Notes: generated from the sequence alone by a model not told the origin. A stretch of DNA of 64,000 bases from Rhizobium etli CFN 42 (GCF_000092045.1 NC_007761.1:3580001-3644000); one strand, 5' to 3'. Counted from the stretch's first letter, positions 34,017 through 42,670 are shown. Made by a program: numbers and translations.

Positions 34017-34034
34017 TGGGTGGATTTCCACCCA
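34017..34034. promoter_or_regulatory. Candidate activator-binding palindrome upstream of tctC
   Basis: TGGGTGGA-TT-TCCACCCA is a perfect 18-base palindrome about 85 bases upstream of the candidate -24 element, the usual place for an enhancer bound by an NtrC/DctD-type activator. It has no T-run and so does not look like a terminator. Confidence 0.5.
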
Positions 34035-34094
34035 ACACGCGACGGTCCAGGGCTACAGCACCATTGCCCCGGAGAATACACCAGAGACCCAAAG

Positions 34095-35429
34095 TCAGCT
34101 TTCGGTAGTCAGCATCCGCTTATCGAGGCCGTATTTTTGCATCTTTTCGTAAAGGGTCTTGCGGGAGATGCCGAGGGATTCGTAAACCGGCCTGAGGCTG
34201 CCGCCATGCGCCACCAGCGCGCTGGCGATAATCCCCCGCTCGAATTCGGCGACCCGCTCCGCAAGCCCAGTTGCCTCTTCGGCCTGCCGTCCGCCATTGT
34301 CGAGCCCAAGGACCAGACGATCGGCGGCATTCCTCAACTCGCGCACATTGCCGGGCCAGTCGCGTTGGGCGATGTCGGAGATCACCTCCGGCGGCACGGC
34401 CACCTCGTCGCGGCCGTAGCGGGCGGCCGCTTCCCGCACCAGCTGCAGGAAGAGCAGCGGAACGTCCGCCCGCCGCTGCGATAGCGACGGCACATGCAGC
34501 GTTGCGACGTTCAGTCGGTAGAGGAGATCGGCGCGGAAGCGGCCAGCGGCCACTTCAGCCTCCAGATCGACCTTGCTGGTCGCGATGAAGCGCACGTCGA
34601 GCGGCACGACCTCGTTCGATCCGAGCCTGGAGATCACCCGCTCCTGAAGCACCCGCAGGAACTTCGCCTGCAGGTCGAAGGGCATGGAGCCGATCTCGTC
34701 GAGCAGGATGGTGCCGCCGCGGCCATGTTCGAACTTGCCGTAACGCGGCCTGACGGCGCCGGGAAAGGCGCCGGCCTCGTGGCCGAAGAGCTCGCTCTCG
34801 ATCAGATTTGCCGGCAGGGCGGCGCAATTGATCGCAATGAACGGCCGGCTCGCCCGGGCGCTGATATCGTGAAGTGCGCGGGCCACGACCTCCTTGCCCG
34901 CCCCGGTCTCGCCGACGATGAGGGTATCGGCATCGCTGGCGCCGATCGCGCGGATGCGGTAGCGCAGATCCACCATCACCTGGGTGCGCCCCGGCAGCCG
35001 CGCCTCGATATCGTCGCGTTTGCCGGCGACCGCCTTCAGCAGCCGGTTTTCGAGCACGAGACCGCGCCGCTCCATCGCCCGGCGGATAACGCCGGCGAGC
35101 ATTTCAGGCGTGAACGGCTTCTCAATGAAATCATAGGCGCCCTCACGCATTGCCTTGACCGCAAGCTGGACGTCGCCGTGGCCGGTGACGAGGATAACGG
35201 GCACCTCCTGATCGATCTCACGGATCTTCTGCATCAAGGTCATGCCGTCCATGCCGGGCATGCGGATATCGCTGACGACGACGCCGGGAAAGCTGTAGCC
35301 GATCAGCTCCAGCACATGGTCGCCGTTCGAAAAAGTCTCGACGCTGAAGCCGGAGAGCTCCAGCGCCTGCGCAGTCGAGCGGCGCAATTCTTCCTCGTCG
35401 TCGACGAGCAGGATCTTCGCATCGTTCAT
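34095..35429 (-). CDS. DctD-like sigma-54-dependent response regulator
   Basis: A 444-residue NtrC-class activator. The receiver domain (residues 1-125) has the phospho-acceptor in VVVSDIRMPGMDGM. The AAA+ domain (about 145-380) has Walker A GETGAGKE and Walker B GGTILLDEIG, and a C-terminal Fis-type helix-turn-helix (SLRPVYESLGISRKTLYEKM) binds DNA. The sigma-54 contact loop reads GAFPGA instead of the usual GAFTGA. It overlaps the sensor kinase gene by four bases, so the two form a couple. It probably activates tctCBA, which lies next to it and carries a sigma-54-like promoter. Confidence 0.92.
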   Translation of the reverse strand: MNDAKILLVDDEEELRRSTAQALELSGFSVETFSNGDHVLELIGYSFPGVVVSDIRMPGMDGMTLMQKIREIDQEVPVILVTGHGDVQLAVKAMREGAYDFIEKPFTPEMLAGVIRRAMERRGLVLENRLLKAVAGKRDDIEARLPGRTQVMVDLRYRIRAIGASDADTLIVGETGAGKEVVARALHDISARASRPFIAINCAALPANLIESELFGHEAGAFPGAVRPRYGKFEHGRGGTILLDEIGSMPFDLQAKFLRVLQERVISRLGSNEVVPLDVRFIATSKVDLEAEVAAGRFRADLLYRLNVATLHVPSLSQRRADVPLLFLQLVREAAARYGRDEVAVPPEVISDIAQRDWPGNVRELRNAADRLVLGLDNGGRQAEEATGLAERVAEFERGIIASALVAHGGSLRPVYESLGISRKTLYEKMQKYGLDKRMLTTES

Positions 35430-37291
35430 TCCGCCGCCTCCGGCATCCCTACTGCCGACTGCAGTACGATGCGGAACTCCGCGCCCCCTTCGGGATGATT
35501 GGCAGCCGTCAGGCTGCCGCCGAAATCCTTGACGATGTTATAGGAGATCGAAAGCCCGAGGCCGAGCCCCTTGCCGACACCCTTGGTCGTGAAGAAGGGA
35601 TCGAAGATACGCTCGGCGATTGCCGCCGGCACGCCAGGCCCATGGTCACGCACCGTCAGCACCACCTTGCCGGCTTCTTCGAAGGCCGAAACCTCGATGC
35701 GCCTGTCATCCAGCCCTTCCACCGCATCGGCGGCATTGGAGATCACATTCACCAGCACCTGCTGCAGCCGGACCGAACCGGCGCGCACCACCGGCGGCCG
35801 GGTTCCGAGATCGAGCCGGAGCTCGGCGTCCGCCGCCTTCAGCCGCCAGGCGATGATCTCCAGCGTATCGCGCATCGCCTCATCGAGCGAAACCGGCCCG
35901 AGCTTCTCGTTCGGCTTGCGGGCAAAGTTGCGCAGGTGCCGGCTGATCGCGGCCATGCGGTCGATCAGCCCGCCGATCCGCCTTATATTATCCCGCGCCT
36001 CCTCCGTCCGGCCGCGGTCGATCAGGACGGCGGCGCTGTCCGTATAAGTCTTGGCAGCGGCGAGCGGCTGGTTGAATTCATGCGAGAGGGCAGCCGACAT
36101 CTGGCCGAGCCCGGCGAGTTTACCTGCCTGGATGAGATCGGCCTGGGTCTGGCGAAGCTGCTGCTCCGTCACACGCCGCTCGGCGATTTCCTCCTCGATG
36201 CGGCTGTTGACCCGGGCAAGATCGGCCGTGCGCTCCTCCACCCGCCGCTCGAGCTCGCCCCGCGCTTCTGCCTGCATCTGCATGCGCTCGGCCAATCGCG
36301 CCCGCCGCTGGCGAATGACCGCTACAGCGAGGCCGGCGATGCAAAGGATGAGAAAGACGGCGACAAGCGCGGTGCGCGCCTGGGCGCGGATGGAGCTCGT
36401 TTCCATCAGCACATTCACCGTCCAGTCCTCGGCCGGCATGTAATGCGACAGCACCAGATATTCGCTTGCGCCCCGATCGCTCGCCAGCGTCATCAGATCA
36501 TGCGGCTCGAAGCGATGGCGCGTCACCGGCAGCGTCGTCAGCTTCGCATTGGCATAGCGCCGCGACGCCTCGGTCCGGGCAATACGATCCGCTGTCAGCG
36601 GCAGGATCGCGCCATAGAGCCATTCCGGGCTGCCGGACATGAAGATGATGCCCTCGGGATCGGAGACGAAGATCTTGTATTCGCCACCGCTCCAGGAGGA
36701 TTCGATCATGTCGATATCGACTTTGAAGACGATGACACCGCGAATATCCGCGCCGACCCTGATCGGAGCAGAGAAATAGTAGCCGCGCTTTAGCGATGTG
36801 GTGCCGAGAGCATAAAACCGCGCTTGGCGGCCTTCGATCGCTTCCTGGAAATATGGCCGGTAATTGAAATTCTGGCCGACGAAGCTCCCCGGTCCATCGT
36901 AATTGCTCGCCGCGATCGTCTCCCCGTCCGGCTTGACCACATAGATGTCGGAGGATTTTAAAAGGCCGTTGATCTCCTTGAGATAGAGATTGGCTGCATC
37001 ACGCAGCGCCATGTCGTCCGGCGCACTAACCAGTTCCTTGATATCGTCGTGATCGGCGATCAGCGCCGGCAGCGCCTCATAGCGGTTGAGGTGACCGCTG
37101 AGCGCTGAGACGGCAAGGCGCAGCGCCGTTCCCGCCTGGGCCGAAGCCTCCTGCAGATAGGCGCGCGTCGCAATCGCGCTCCCATAGGTGAAGAAGGCGA
37201 AAATGACGAGCGGCACCAGCAGCAGCGCCGCTATCGCACGATATCTCGAAGACAGATCCGGCTCCTCCCTTCTGCCTTCACTCCCCAGCAA
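35426..37291 (-). CDS. DctB-like membrane sensor histidine kinase
   Basis: About 621 residues. A transmembrane helix (YRAIAALLLVPLVIFAFF) near the start and another around residue 315 flank a periplasmic double-PAS-like sensor domain similar in layout to DctB. A coiled-coil linker rich in Glu, Arg and Ala precedes the H-box ALSHEFNQPLAAAKTY, and the ATPase boxes (NVISNAADAVEG, DHGPGVP, GKGLGLGLSI) follow. It probably senses a carboxylate in the periplasm. The start is uncertain: TTG 37291 leaves room for a promoter; an ATG at 37393 would lie only 12 bases from the divergent gene; a CTG preceded by AGGGAGGAG is a third choice. Confidence 0.88.
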   Translation of the reverse strand: MLGSEGRREEPDLSSRYRAIAALLLVPLVIFAFFTYGSAIATRAYLQEASAQAGTALRLAVSALSGHLNRYEALPALIADHDDIKELVSAPDDMALRDAANLYLKEINGLLKSSDIYVVKPDGETIAASNYDGPGSFVGQNFNYRPYFQEAIEGRQARFYALGTTSLKRGYYFSAPIRVGADIRGVIVFKVDIDMIESSWSGGEYKIFVSDPEGIIFMSGSPEWLYGAILPLTADRIARTEASRRYANAKLTTLPVTRHRFEPHDLMTLASDRGASEYLVLSHYMPAEDWTVNVLMETSSIRAQARTALVAVFLILCIAGLAVAVIRQRRARLAERMQMQAEARGELERRVEERTADLARVNSRIEEEIAERRVTEQQLRQTQADLIQAGKLAGLGQMSAALSHEFNQPLAAAKTYTDSAAVLIDRGRTEEARDNIRRIGGLIDRMAAISRHLRNFARKPNEKLGPVSLDEAMRDTLEIIAWRLKAADAELRLDLGTRPPVVRAGSVRLQQVLVNVISNAADAVEGLDDRRIEVSAFEEAGKVVLTVRDHGPGVPAAIAERIFDPFFTTKGVGKGLGLGLSISYNIVKDFGGSLTAANHPEGGAEFRIVLQSAVGMPEAAE

Positions 37292-37405
37292 GGCATACCC
37301 GCCGGCCCAGTTTAATGAGGCAAGCGAAGATTTCCAAGGGCTCGCCGAAACTTGACACTCGGCGGGGGCGGATGTCCTATTGTTGCGCTGCAAGGAGACC
37401 CGTTC

Positions 37406-38068
37406 ATGAGCGACGACCAGACGCCCGTCGACAGCAAGCTTACCAGCTCCAAGCGCCGCTGGGCGTCAGAGGGCAAGTTCCTGACCGGCCGCATCACTAG
37501 GCCCGAAGCCGAGCGCCTGCCGCCCGGCCAGCACCTGGTCAAGAACTGGCCGGTGCTCGATCTCGGCCAGCAGCCGGTCATCTCAACCGAGAGTTGGCGG
37601 CTTGAAGTGCGCGGCCTCGTCGAAACGACACTCACCCTCACCTGGGGCGATTTTCAGGCGATCGGGCAGAGCACCAGGGTCAGCGACATCCACTGCGTCA
37701 CCACCTGGTCGCGCTACGATAACAACTGGAAAGGCGTTTCGACGCGGGATCTGCTGGATCGCGCCATGCCGAAACCGCAAGCGGCCTACGTCATGCTGAC
37801 AAGTTATGACGGCTACACCACCAACCTGCCGCTTGCCGATTTCGCCGCCGATGATGCGATCCTCGCGACATCATGGGAAGGCCTGCCGCTGACACCGGAG
37901 CACGGGGGCCCGATGCGGCTCGTCGTGCCGCATCTCTATTTCTGGAAAAGCGCCAAGTGGCTGCGCCGCATCGAGCTAATCGCCGCCGACGAGGCCGGCT
38001 TCTGGGAAAAGAACGGATACCATATGTATGGCGATCCGTGGCGCGAGCAGCGCTATTCCGACGACTGA
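37406..38068 (+). CDS. Sulfite oxidase-like molybdopterin-dependent oxidoreductase
   Basis: A 220-residue protein of the sulfite-oxidase/MsrP molybdopterin fold. The cofactor cysteine is probably in DIHCVTTWSRYDNNWKGV near residue 98, and MRLVVPHLYFWKSAKWLRRIEL closes the domain. No Sec or Tat signal is visible, so it appears cytoplasmic, unlike periplasmic MsrP, and no membrane haem subunit gene is adjacent. The substrate is unknown. The 3' end overlaps the convergent gene at 38053 by 16 bases. ATG 37406 is preceded by AAGGAG. Confidence 0.85.
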   Translation: MSDDQTPVDSKLTSSKRRWASEGKFLTGRITRPEAERLPPGQHLVKNWPVLDLGQQPVISTESWRLEVRGLVETTLTLTWGDFQAIGQSTRVSDIHCVTTWSRYDNNWKGVSTRDLLDRAMPKPQAAYVMLTSYDGYTTNLPLADFAADDAILATSWEGLPLTPEHGGPMRLVVPHLYFWKSAKWLRRIELIAADEAGFWEKNGYHMYGDPWREQRYSDD

Positions 38069-38676
38069 GCCTTCGGCCGAAGGAAGCGGCGTAGTGCAAG
38101 AACGGCAAGACCGAACAGCGCGGCCAACCCTGTCAGTGAGACCATGCTGGCAGGATGAAGCGGCACCTTGCTCCAATTCGGCTTGACGATATTGGCGGTA
38201 TTGAACGCCTCGCCGCTGAACTGGCAGGTAATGAAGGCAAGTCCGCGGCCCGCCATCTCGGCGTCGATGGCCGAGATGATTTGGCCCGCCGCAGTTGCCT
38301 CCCGCGGCATCTCACGCATCGCCATCAGCAAGGCTTTGGTCGCCGCGAGATAAGCATGGGCGCATTCGTTGAACGGGCTCTCCTCGTCCGTCACACTGCC
38401 CGGCATCCGTCCCCAGAGGCAATAGGAATACTGGATTTCCGAGTAGTTCAGGACACGCCGGAACGGTTCGTTCGTATCGGCCGCCCTTGACGCCAGCATG
38501 CTGATGCTGCTGCGATACTCCGAAATGACCGCCATCTCGCCGTGGGAAATTGCCGGAATATCGAGCCCGGCATGGGAGCCGCCAGAGCTGCTCCCATGGG
38601 CGAGGGCATTTCCGATAAACACTGGCAACAGGCTCGCGATGAGACCGAGAAAAGCAAGCCTGCCGATATGCCGCAT
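38053..38676 (-). CDS. Uncharacterised membrane-anchored protein of the cobalt-uptake operon
   Basis: I do not recognise a family. The 207-residue product has an N-terminal signal peptide (MRHIGRLAFLGLIASLLPVFIGNALA), a His/Ser/Gly-rich start of the mature part (HGSSSGGSHAGLDIPAISHGEM), three or four cysteines in a mostly helical periplasmic region, and a C-terminal transmembrane anchor (LTGLAALFGLAVLALRRF) with a basic tail. Its ATG overlaps the cbtA stop (TGATG), so it is translated with cbtA and lies under the same cobalamin riboswitch. A role in capturing or delivering cobalt in the periplasm is an inference from that context and the N-terminal histidines. Confidence 0.75.
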   Translation of the reverse strand: MRHIGRLAFLGLIASLLPVFIGNALAHGSSSGGSHAGLDIPAISHGEMAVISEYRSSISMLASRAADTNEPFRRVLNYSEIQYSYCLWGRMPGSVTDEESPFNECAHAYLAATKALLMAMREMPREATAAGQIISAIDAEMAGRGLAFITCQFSGEAFNTANIVKPNWSKVPLHPASMVSLTGLAALFGLAVLALRRFLRPKAQSSE

Positions 38677-39410
38677 CACCGGAACGTCGGCAGCAGTCCG
38701 CTTTTGGCGGCAAGAGGCCTTTCTGCCAGCACTCCGAAAACAAGACCGAGCGTCGTCCAAAGGATCGCGTGCATGCCGAGCGTGGTGCTGCGGAACCGCC
38801 AGAGCACCATCGCCGAGAAATTCTCGGGCACCTCGTTGATCGGCGGCAGCAGATAAAGCACGAAGCCGATGAAGACGAGATAGGCGATGCCGGCAATGAT
38901 CGCGCCGTTCCAGAGACCGAAGCGATCGCCAAGGCGGCGCGACAGCGCGATCGCGGCAACCAGCGAGGCGAGCGAAACCGCGATCATCAGGAAGAACAGT
39001 TCGGTCCTGACGCCGATCGTATCGGGATTGCCGACCGCCGGCGGGTTGGCCGGATATTTGATGCCGGGAACCAGAACGACCGCCACGAAAGCGGCAATGG
39101 CGATGACGGCCGAGGTGCCGCGCGGCGAAAGGCTGCTGAAGCGGCCGTGGACGAAGGCGAAGGCGAGCGAAAAAAGCCCGCCGACGGCGATGCTGTAGGC
39201 CATGACGCCGGTGAAAAGGCCGAGACCGGCCTGTGTGGCCCGGCTGACGATTTCAGGTTCGGCAGTTTCGCCCGTCGCCTGGGCGCTCGCCTCCTCGAAG
39301 GCGATTGCCGCATCGACCAGCGGCTCGCCGAAGATATGCGCAAAAGCGAAAACGAGGATGCCAGCAATCAGGCCCGCGAGCATGCCGCGAAGCAGGAGCT
39401 TTCCAACCAT
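38676..39410 (-). CDS. cbtA: Cobalt transporter subunit CbtA
   Basis: A 244-residue CbtA-family membrane protein with about five or six helices, starting LLLRGMLAGLIAGILVFAFAHIFGEP, the usual CbtA beginning. CbtA works with the small CbtB protein in cobalt uptake for cobalamin synthesis. ATG 39410 follows GGGGGAATACTGAC; a longer frame to 39470 is less likely. It lies downstream of cbtB and the cobalamin riboswitch and upstream of an unrecognised membrane protein. Confidence 0.88.
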   Translation of the reverse strand: MVGKLLLRGMLAGLIAGILVFAFAHIFGEPLVDAAIAFEEASAQATGETAEPEIVSRATQAGLGLFTGVMAYSIAVGGLFSLAFAFVHGRFSSLSPRGTSAVIAIAAFVAVVLVPGIKYPANPPAVGNPDTIGVRTELFFLMIAVSLASLVAAIALSRRLGDRFGLWNGAIIAGIAYLVFIGFVLYLLPPINEVPENFSAMVLWRFRSTTLGMHAILWTTLGLVFGVLAERPLAAKSGLLPTFR

Positions 39411-39524
39411 GTCAGTATTCCCCCTAAGCATGTCGCGCAAAGTATGCAGCGGTTTTTGCGATACCGACATGCGTAAAACAAAGACCTAAAGCGCGAGAAG
39501 CGAATCCGAAAGATCGCGATGCGC

Positions 39525-39734
39525 TCAGTGGCAGGGAAAGCCGAGGAGATGGCGGCCGTCATGCACGAATTCGTGCACATACATGCCGTTGAACAGCGCC
39601 ATCGCGCCTTCCTCGGTGCCGACGAAATAAAGAACGATGAGCATCAGCAGACCGCCGAAGATCGCCCAGGGAAGGATCTCGCCAACCGGGATCGGGGCCG
39701 GCGCCGCAACGGGCGCGAAAGTGGTGTCAGACAT
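39525..39734 (-). CDS. cbtB: Cobalt transporter subunit CbtB
   Basis: A 69-residue protein with one transmembrane helix (ILPWAIFGGLLMLIVLYFVG) and the C-terminal metal-binding tail YVHEFVHDGRHLLGFPCH, the CbtB hallmark with several His and a Cys. A GGAGGAATAC ribosome-binding site precedes ATG 39734; the upstream in-frame extension is the riboswitch region and is not coding. It is first in the operon with cbtA and the gene at 38053. Confidence 0.93.
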   Translation of the reverse strand: MSDTTFAPVAAPAPIPVGEILPWAIFGGLLMLIVLYFVGTEEGAMALFNGMYVHEFVHDGRHLLGFPCH

Positions 39735-39769
39735 GTATTCCTCCGGAATGACGCGTTCAGTCGAAAGAG

Positions 39770-39888
39770 TGTTGTGCGGCAGGGTCTGACTTCCAGCGTG
39801 AAGAGCTTTCGACACACTGGTCACAGTGGCGCGACCGCGCCGGATTTCCACCGGCTTCCAAACCCGCAACAGCACGGTTATATCTGCA
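39770..39888 (-). promoter_or_regulatory. Cobalamin riboswitch upstream of cbtB
   Basis: On the minus strand the conserved elements occur in order: CCGTGCTGTTGCGGG, then the B12 box AGCCGGTGGAAATCCGG, GCGCCACTGTGA, and a downstream AGTCAGACCCTGCC arm, all ending about 38 bases before the cbtB start. This is the standard AdoCbl riboswitch pattern, which lowers cobalt-transporter expression when cobalamin is plentiful. Confidence 0.9.
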
Positions 39889-39964
39889 CGCCGAAGGGAC
39901 TGTCAACGAAACTTCACGAAGCCGGCAACCCCGTCCCCACCCCATCCTCGGAGATCAGAACGCC

Positions 39965-40519
39965 GTGAATACGCGCCTCACCTGGATCTGTAACGGCGCG
40001 ACGGCGGCGAACCGCAAAGCCCTGTTTCCGCTCGACGAACCGCTGGAAAAAAAGGCAGTGGAAGAAGCAGGCAGAATCGCCGCCCTGCCCCACGCCGATC
40101 GTATTGTCACAAGCCCCGCCTTGCGCGCCCGCCAGACGGCTGAGGCGCTCCGTCTCAAAGCGCAAATTGATCCGTGGCTTCGAGATTGCGACCATGGCCG
40201 CTGGGCTGGCAGATCGATCGAGGCGATCGAGGCGGAAGAGCCGGAAAATCTCATGGCCTGGATGACCGAGCCGGGGGTGGCCCCGCACGGCGGCGAGAGT
40301 CTTCTCGACCTGCGAAAGCGCGTCGCTGGCTGGATGGATGCCCAGTCCGCCCAAAGCGGTCACGTGATCGCAATCAGCCACGCGGCCGTCATCCGGGTTG
40401 CAGTCGCGCATGTGCTTCAGGCGCCACCCTCCTCCTTCTGGCTGAGCGACGTCGAGCCACTTGCCATCCTTCGCATGACCAGCAGCGGAAGCCGCTGGGC
40501 TCTTCGCTTCCAGCATTAG
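39965..40519 (+). CDS. Histidine-phosphatase-superfamily protein with altered catalytic motif
   Basis: A 184-residue phosphoglycerate-mutase-like protein divergent from the cobalt operon. The fold is clear from SPALRARQTAEAL, GGESLLDLRKRV and ISHAAVIRVAVAH (second catalytic His). The first catalytic motif, normally RHG, reads CNG (TWICNGATAAN), so the nucleophilic histidine is replaced by asparagine (codon AAC). Either it is inactive as a phosphatase and serves another role, or this copy is mutated. Its position beside cobalt uptake genes recalls CobC-type alpha-ribazole phosphatases, but that is only context. Confidence 0.8.
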   Translation: MNTRLTWICNGATAANRKALFPLDEPLEKKAVEEAGRIAALPHADRIVTSPALRARQTAEALRLKAQIDPWLRDCDHGRWAGRSIEAIEAEEPENLMAWMTEPGVAPHGGESLLDLRKRVAGWMDAQSAQSGHVIAISHAAVIRVAVAHVLQAPPSSFWLSDVEPLAILRMTSSGSRWALRFQH

Positions 40520-40618
40520 CGATTCCTCATTTTATCCAGCCTTACACAAGCAAATCGCGTCATCCCTGTTGAACCCGGTCTTGCGGGGACTACTTCCTTG
40601 TCCCAAGGAGATGGAAGA

Positions 40619-40735
40619 ATGACATATGATTGGAGTGGAGAACGGACGCGGCGCCTGCGGTTGATGCGCTTCGCCACGTTCATGGTTTTGGCCGGTCTCA
40701 TCGTCAGCGTTCCGCTGCTGATCGTCACCGCCTGA
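40619..40735 (+). CDS. Small single-helix membrane protein (38 residues)
   Basis: A short open frame, MTYDWSGERTRRLRLMRFAT followed by a hydrophobic helix (FMVLAGLIVSVPLLIVTA) to the stop. AAGGAG lies eight bases before the ATG. A basic N-terminus and one C-terminal transmembrane helix suggest an inner-membrane microprotein. Function unknown; it lies alone between the phosphatase and the GGDEF-EAL gene. Confidence 0.6.
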   Translation: MTYDWSGERTRRLRLMRFATFMVLAGLIVSVPLLIVTA

Positions 40736-40944
40736 AGCACGAGAAAGGGCGAGCATGCGGCAGCACGCTCGCCTTCGTCTTCTTCCGTGTCTTTTATAAC
40801 CCCGCTCCCCTTTCGCTGACAAAGCGATGCGCCTCCACCGGCGGCAGCGACTAGCTGCTACCGTCTGAAAATTCGCCTTCTGGTTTCAACGAACATTTCA
40901 GACTTTTGTGATATCTCGACGCGGGTGGAGATGGAGAAGGCATA

Positions 40945-42516
40945 ATGCCGGTGTTTTTCCAGAGCAGAGCCGGAAGGCAATGCATGTCGATCGTCGGTTT
41001 GGGTATTACCCTCTGGCTCCTCGCTACGCTGTTGCGGTTCGACGACGGCCTGGTTTCATTCATGACCGGCTTCGGCGACTACGGCGCCGACAAGCTCGTT
41101 CTGGGGCTTGGCATCGCCGGCGCCATGAGCTTCGTCTATTCGGTGCTGCGCATCGCCGACCTGCGCAAGGAAATGGATGTGCGCGACGCAGCTCAGGCGA
41201 AAGCCGATTGGACCGCGACCCACGACCATCTGACCAAGCTGCCGAATCGCTACGCCTTCGAGCGCAAGAGCCTCCCGCGGCCGACCAGAAACGACGGGGC
41301 CGAGGTCGAGGAATGGGACCAGAACGTCACCATCTTCTCCGTCGATCTTGACGGCTTCAAGAAAGTCAACGACCTCGTCGGTCACAAGGGCGGCGATGTC
41401 CTGCTGATCGAGGTCGCCAGACGCATCTGCGCCCTCGGCAATGCCGATTGTGTCTACCGCTTCGGCGGCGACGAATTCATCGTCGTCGCCTTCGCTCTGA
41501 CGGCGCAGCGCGAGGAGCGTTTTGCCAGACTACTCATCCAGGCGGTCACCCGGCCCATCCATATTGATGGATTTGCCGTCGAGGTCGGCGCCAGTGTTGG
41601 CTACGATCGCTGGGCCGAAGGAGCCGAGCCGCTGGACGACGCCGCCCACCGCGCCGACCTTGCAATGTACGAGGCGAAATCACGGGGACCCAACCACTAT
41701 TTCGCCTTCGAAGCTTCGATGCAGGACAGGGTGACCGAACGCGCCTCGTTGGAAACCCGGCTGCGCGCCGCAATCGCCAACAAGGCGATCAAACCTTTCT
41801 ATCAGCCGCTGATCGATCTGAAGACCGGTCAGCTCTGCGGTTTCGAGGCGCTCGCGCGCTGGACGGGTGAGGATAGCATTCACATCCCGCCGCCGGTCTT
41901 CATCGGCATCGCTGAGGAAACCGGCATGATCACCGCATTGTTCGAGGATCTTCTCGCTCAGGCCTGCAGCGATGCGCTGACCTGGCCGGAGCAGGTGATG
42001 TTGTCCTTCAACGTTTCGCCGGTGCAGATGGAAGACAAGCTGCTGACATCCCGCATCCTCAAGGTCCTTTCGGCAAGCCGGCTGCCGCCGCAACGGCTGG
42101 AAGTTGAGATCACCGAAAACGCGCTGATACAGGATCCCGCTATCGCCGCCGTCATTCTCGAAGAGCTGCATGCGGCCGGCATTCAGATCGCCCTCGACGA
42201 TTTCGGCACAGGCTATTCGAGCCTTGCCCAGCTCGCCCGCTACCGCTTCGACAAGATCAAGATCGACAAAAGCTTCATCGCCACCTATCGCGATGACGAA
42301 CGCCAGGAAAAAATCGTCCGCGCCATGCTTGGCCTCGGCCGAAGCCTCAATATCAAGACGACTGCGGAAGGTATCGAGGAGCATGGCCAGCTTTCCTTCC
42401 TGCTGCAGCTTGGCTGCGACATAGGCCAGGGCTATCTTTTCGGCAAGGCGATATCCGCCGCCGAGGCAAGCATCTTCATCCGCGATCGCAACGCCAATCT
42501 GGCGTCGACGGCCTGA
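40945..42516 (+). CDS. Membrane GGDEF-EAL cyclic-di-GMP enzyme
   Basis: 523 residues: two N-terminal membrane helices with a very short loop (residues about 12-65), a GGDEF domain (about 85-250) with intact YRFGGDEFIVVAF, and an EAL domain (about 265-515) with GFEALARWT, the metal-site segments ENALIQDP and DDFGTGYSSL, and KIDKSF. Both the synthase and the phosphodiesterase motifs look intact, so net activity cannot be predicted. There is no obvious sensor domain other than the membrane part. GGAGAAGGCATA precedes the ATG. Likely affects motility, exopolysaccharide or attachment. Confidence 0.92.
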   Translation: MPVFFQSRAGRQCMSIVGLGITLWLLATLLRFDDGLVSFMTGFGDYGADKLVLGLGIAGAMSFVYSVLRIADLRKEMDVRDAAQAKADWTATHDHLTKLPNRYAFERKSLPRPTRNDGAEVEEWDQNVTIFSVDLDGFKKVNDLVGHKGGDVLLIEVARRICALGNADCVYRFGGDEFIVVAFALTAQREERFARLLIQAVTRPIHIDGFAVEVGASVGYDRWAEGAEPLDDAAHRADLAMYEAKSRGPNHYFAFEASMQDRVTERASLETRLRAAIANKAIKPFYQPLIDLKTGQLCGFEALARWTGEDSIHIPPPVFIGIAEETGMITALFEDLLAQACSDALTWPEQVMLSFNVSPVQMEDKLLTSRILKVLSASRLPPQRLEVEITENALIQDPAIAAVILEELHAAGIQIALDDFGTGYSSLAQLARYRFDKIKIDKSFIATYRDDERQEKIVRAMLGLGRSLNIKTTAEGIEEHGQLSFLLQLGCDIGQGYLFGKAISAAEASIFIRDRNANLASTA

Positions 42517-42670
42517 CCCTAGCGTAATTCAACAAAACTGCCCCAAGCTTTGGCGTCCTCTCGGCCGCCACGCACCGTCAGCATGTTGCGCACCGGCGGC
42601 CATGCCTTTCCAGCGGGAGTTTCGGCGCTAAGTTCGGTCATCGTGACGACTGTGCGGAGTCTCTGAAGAC

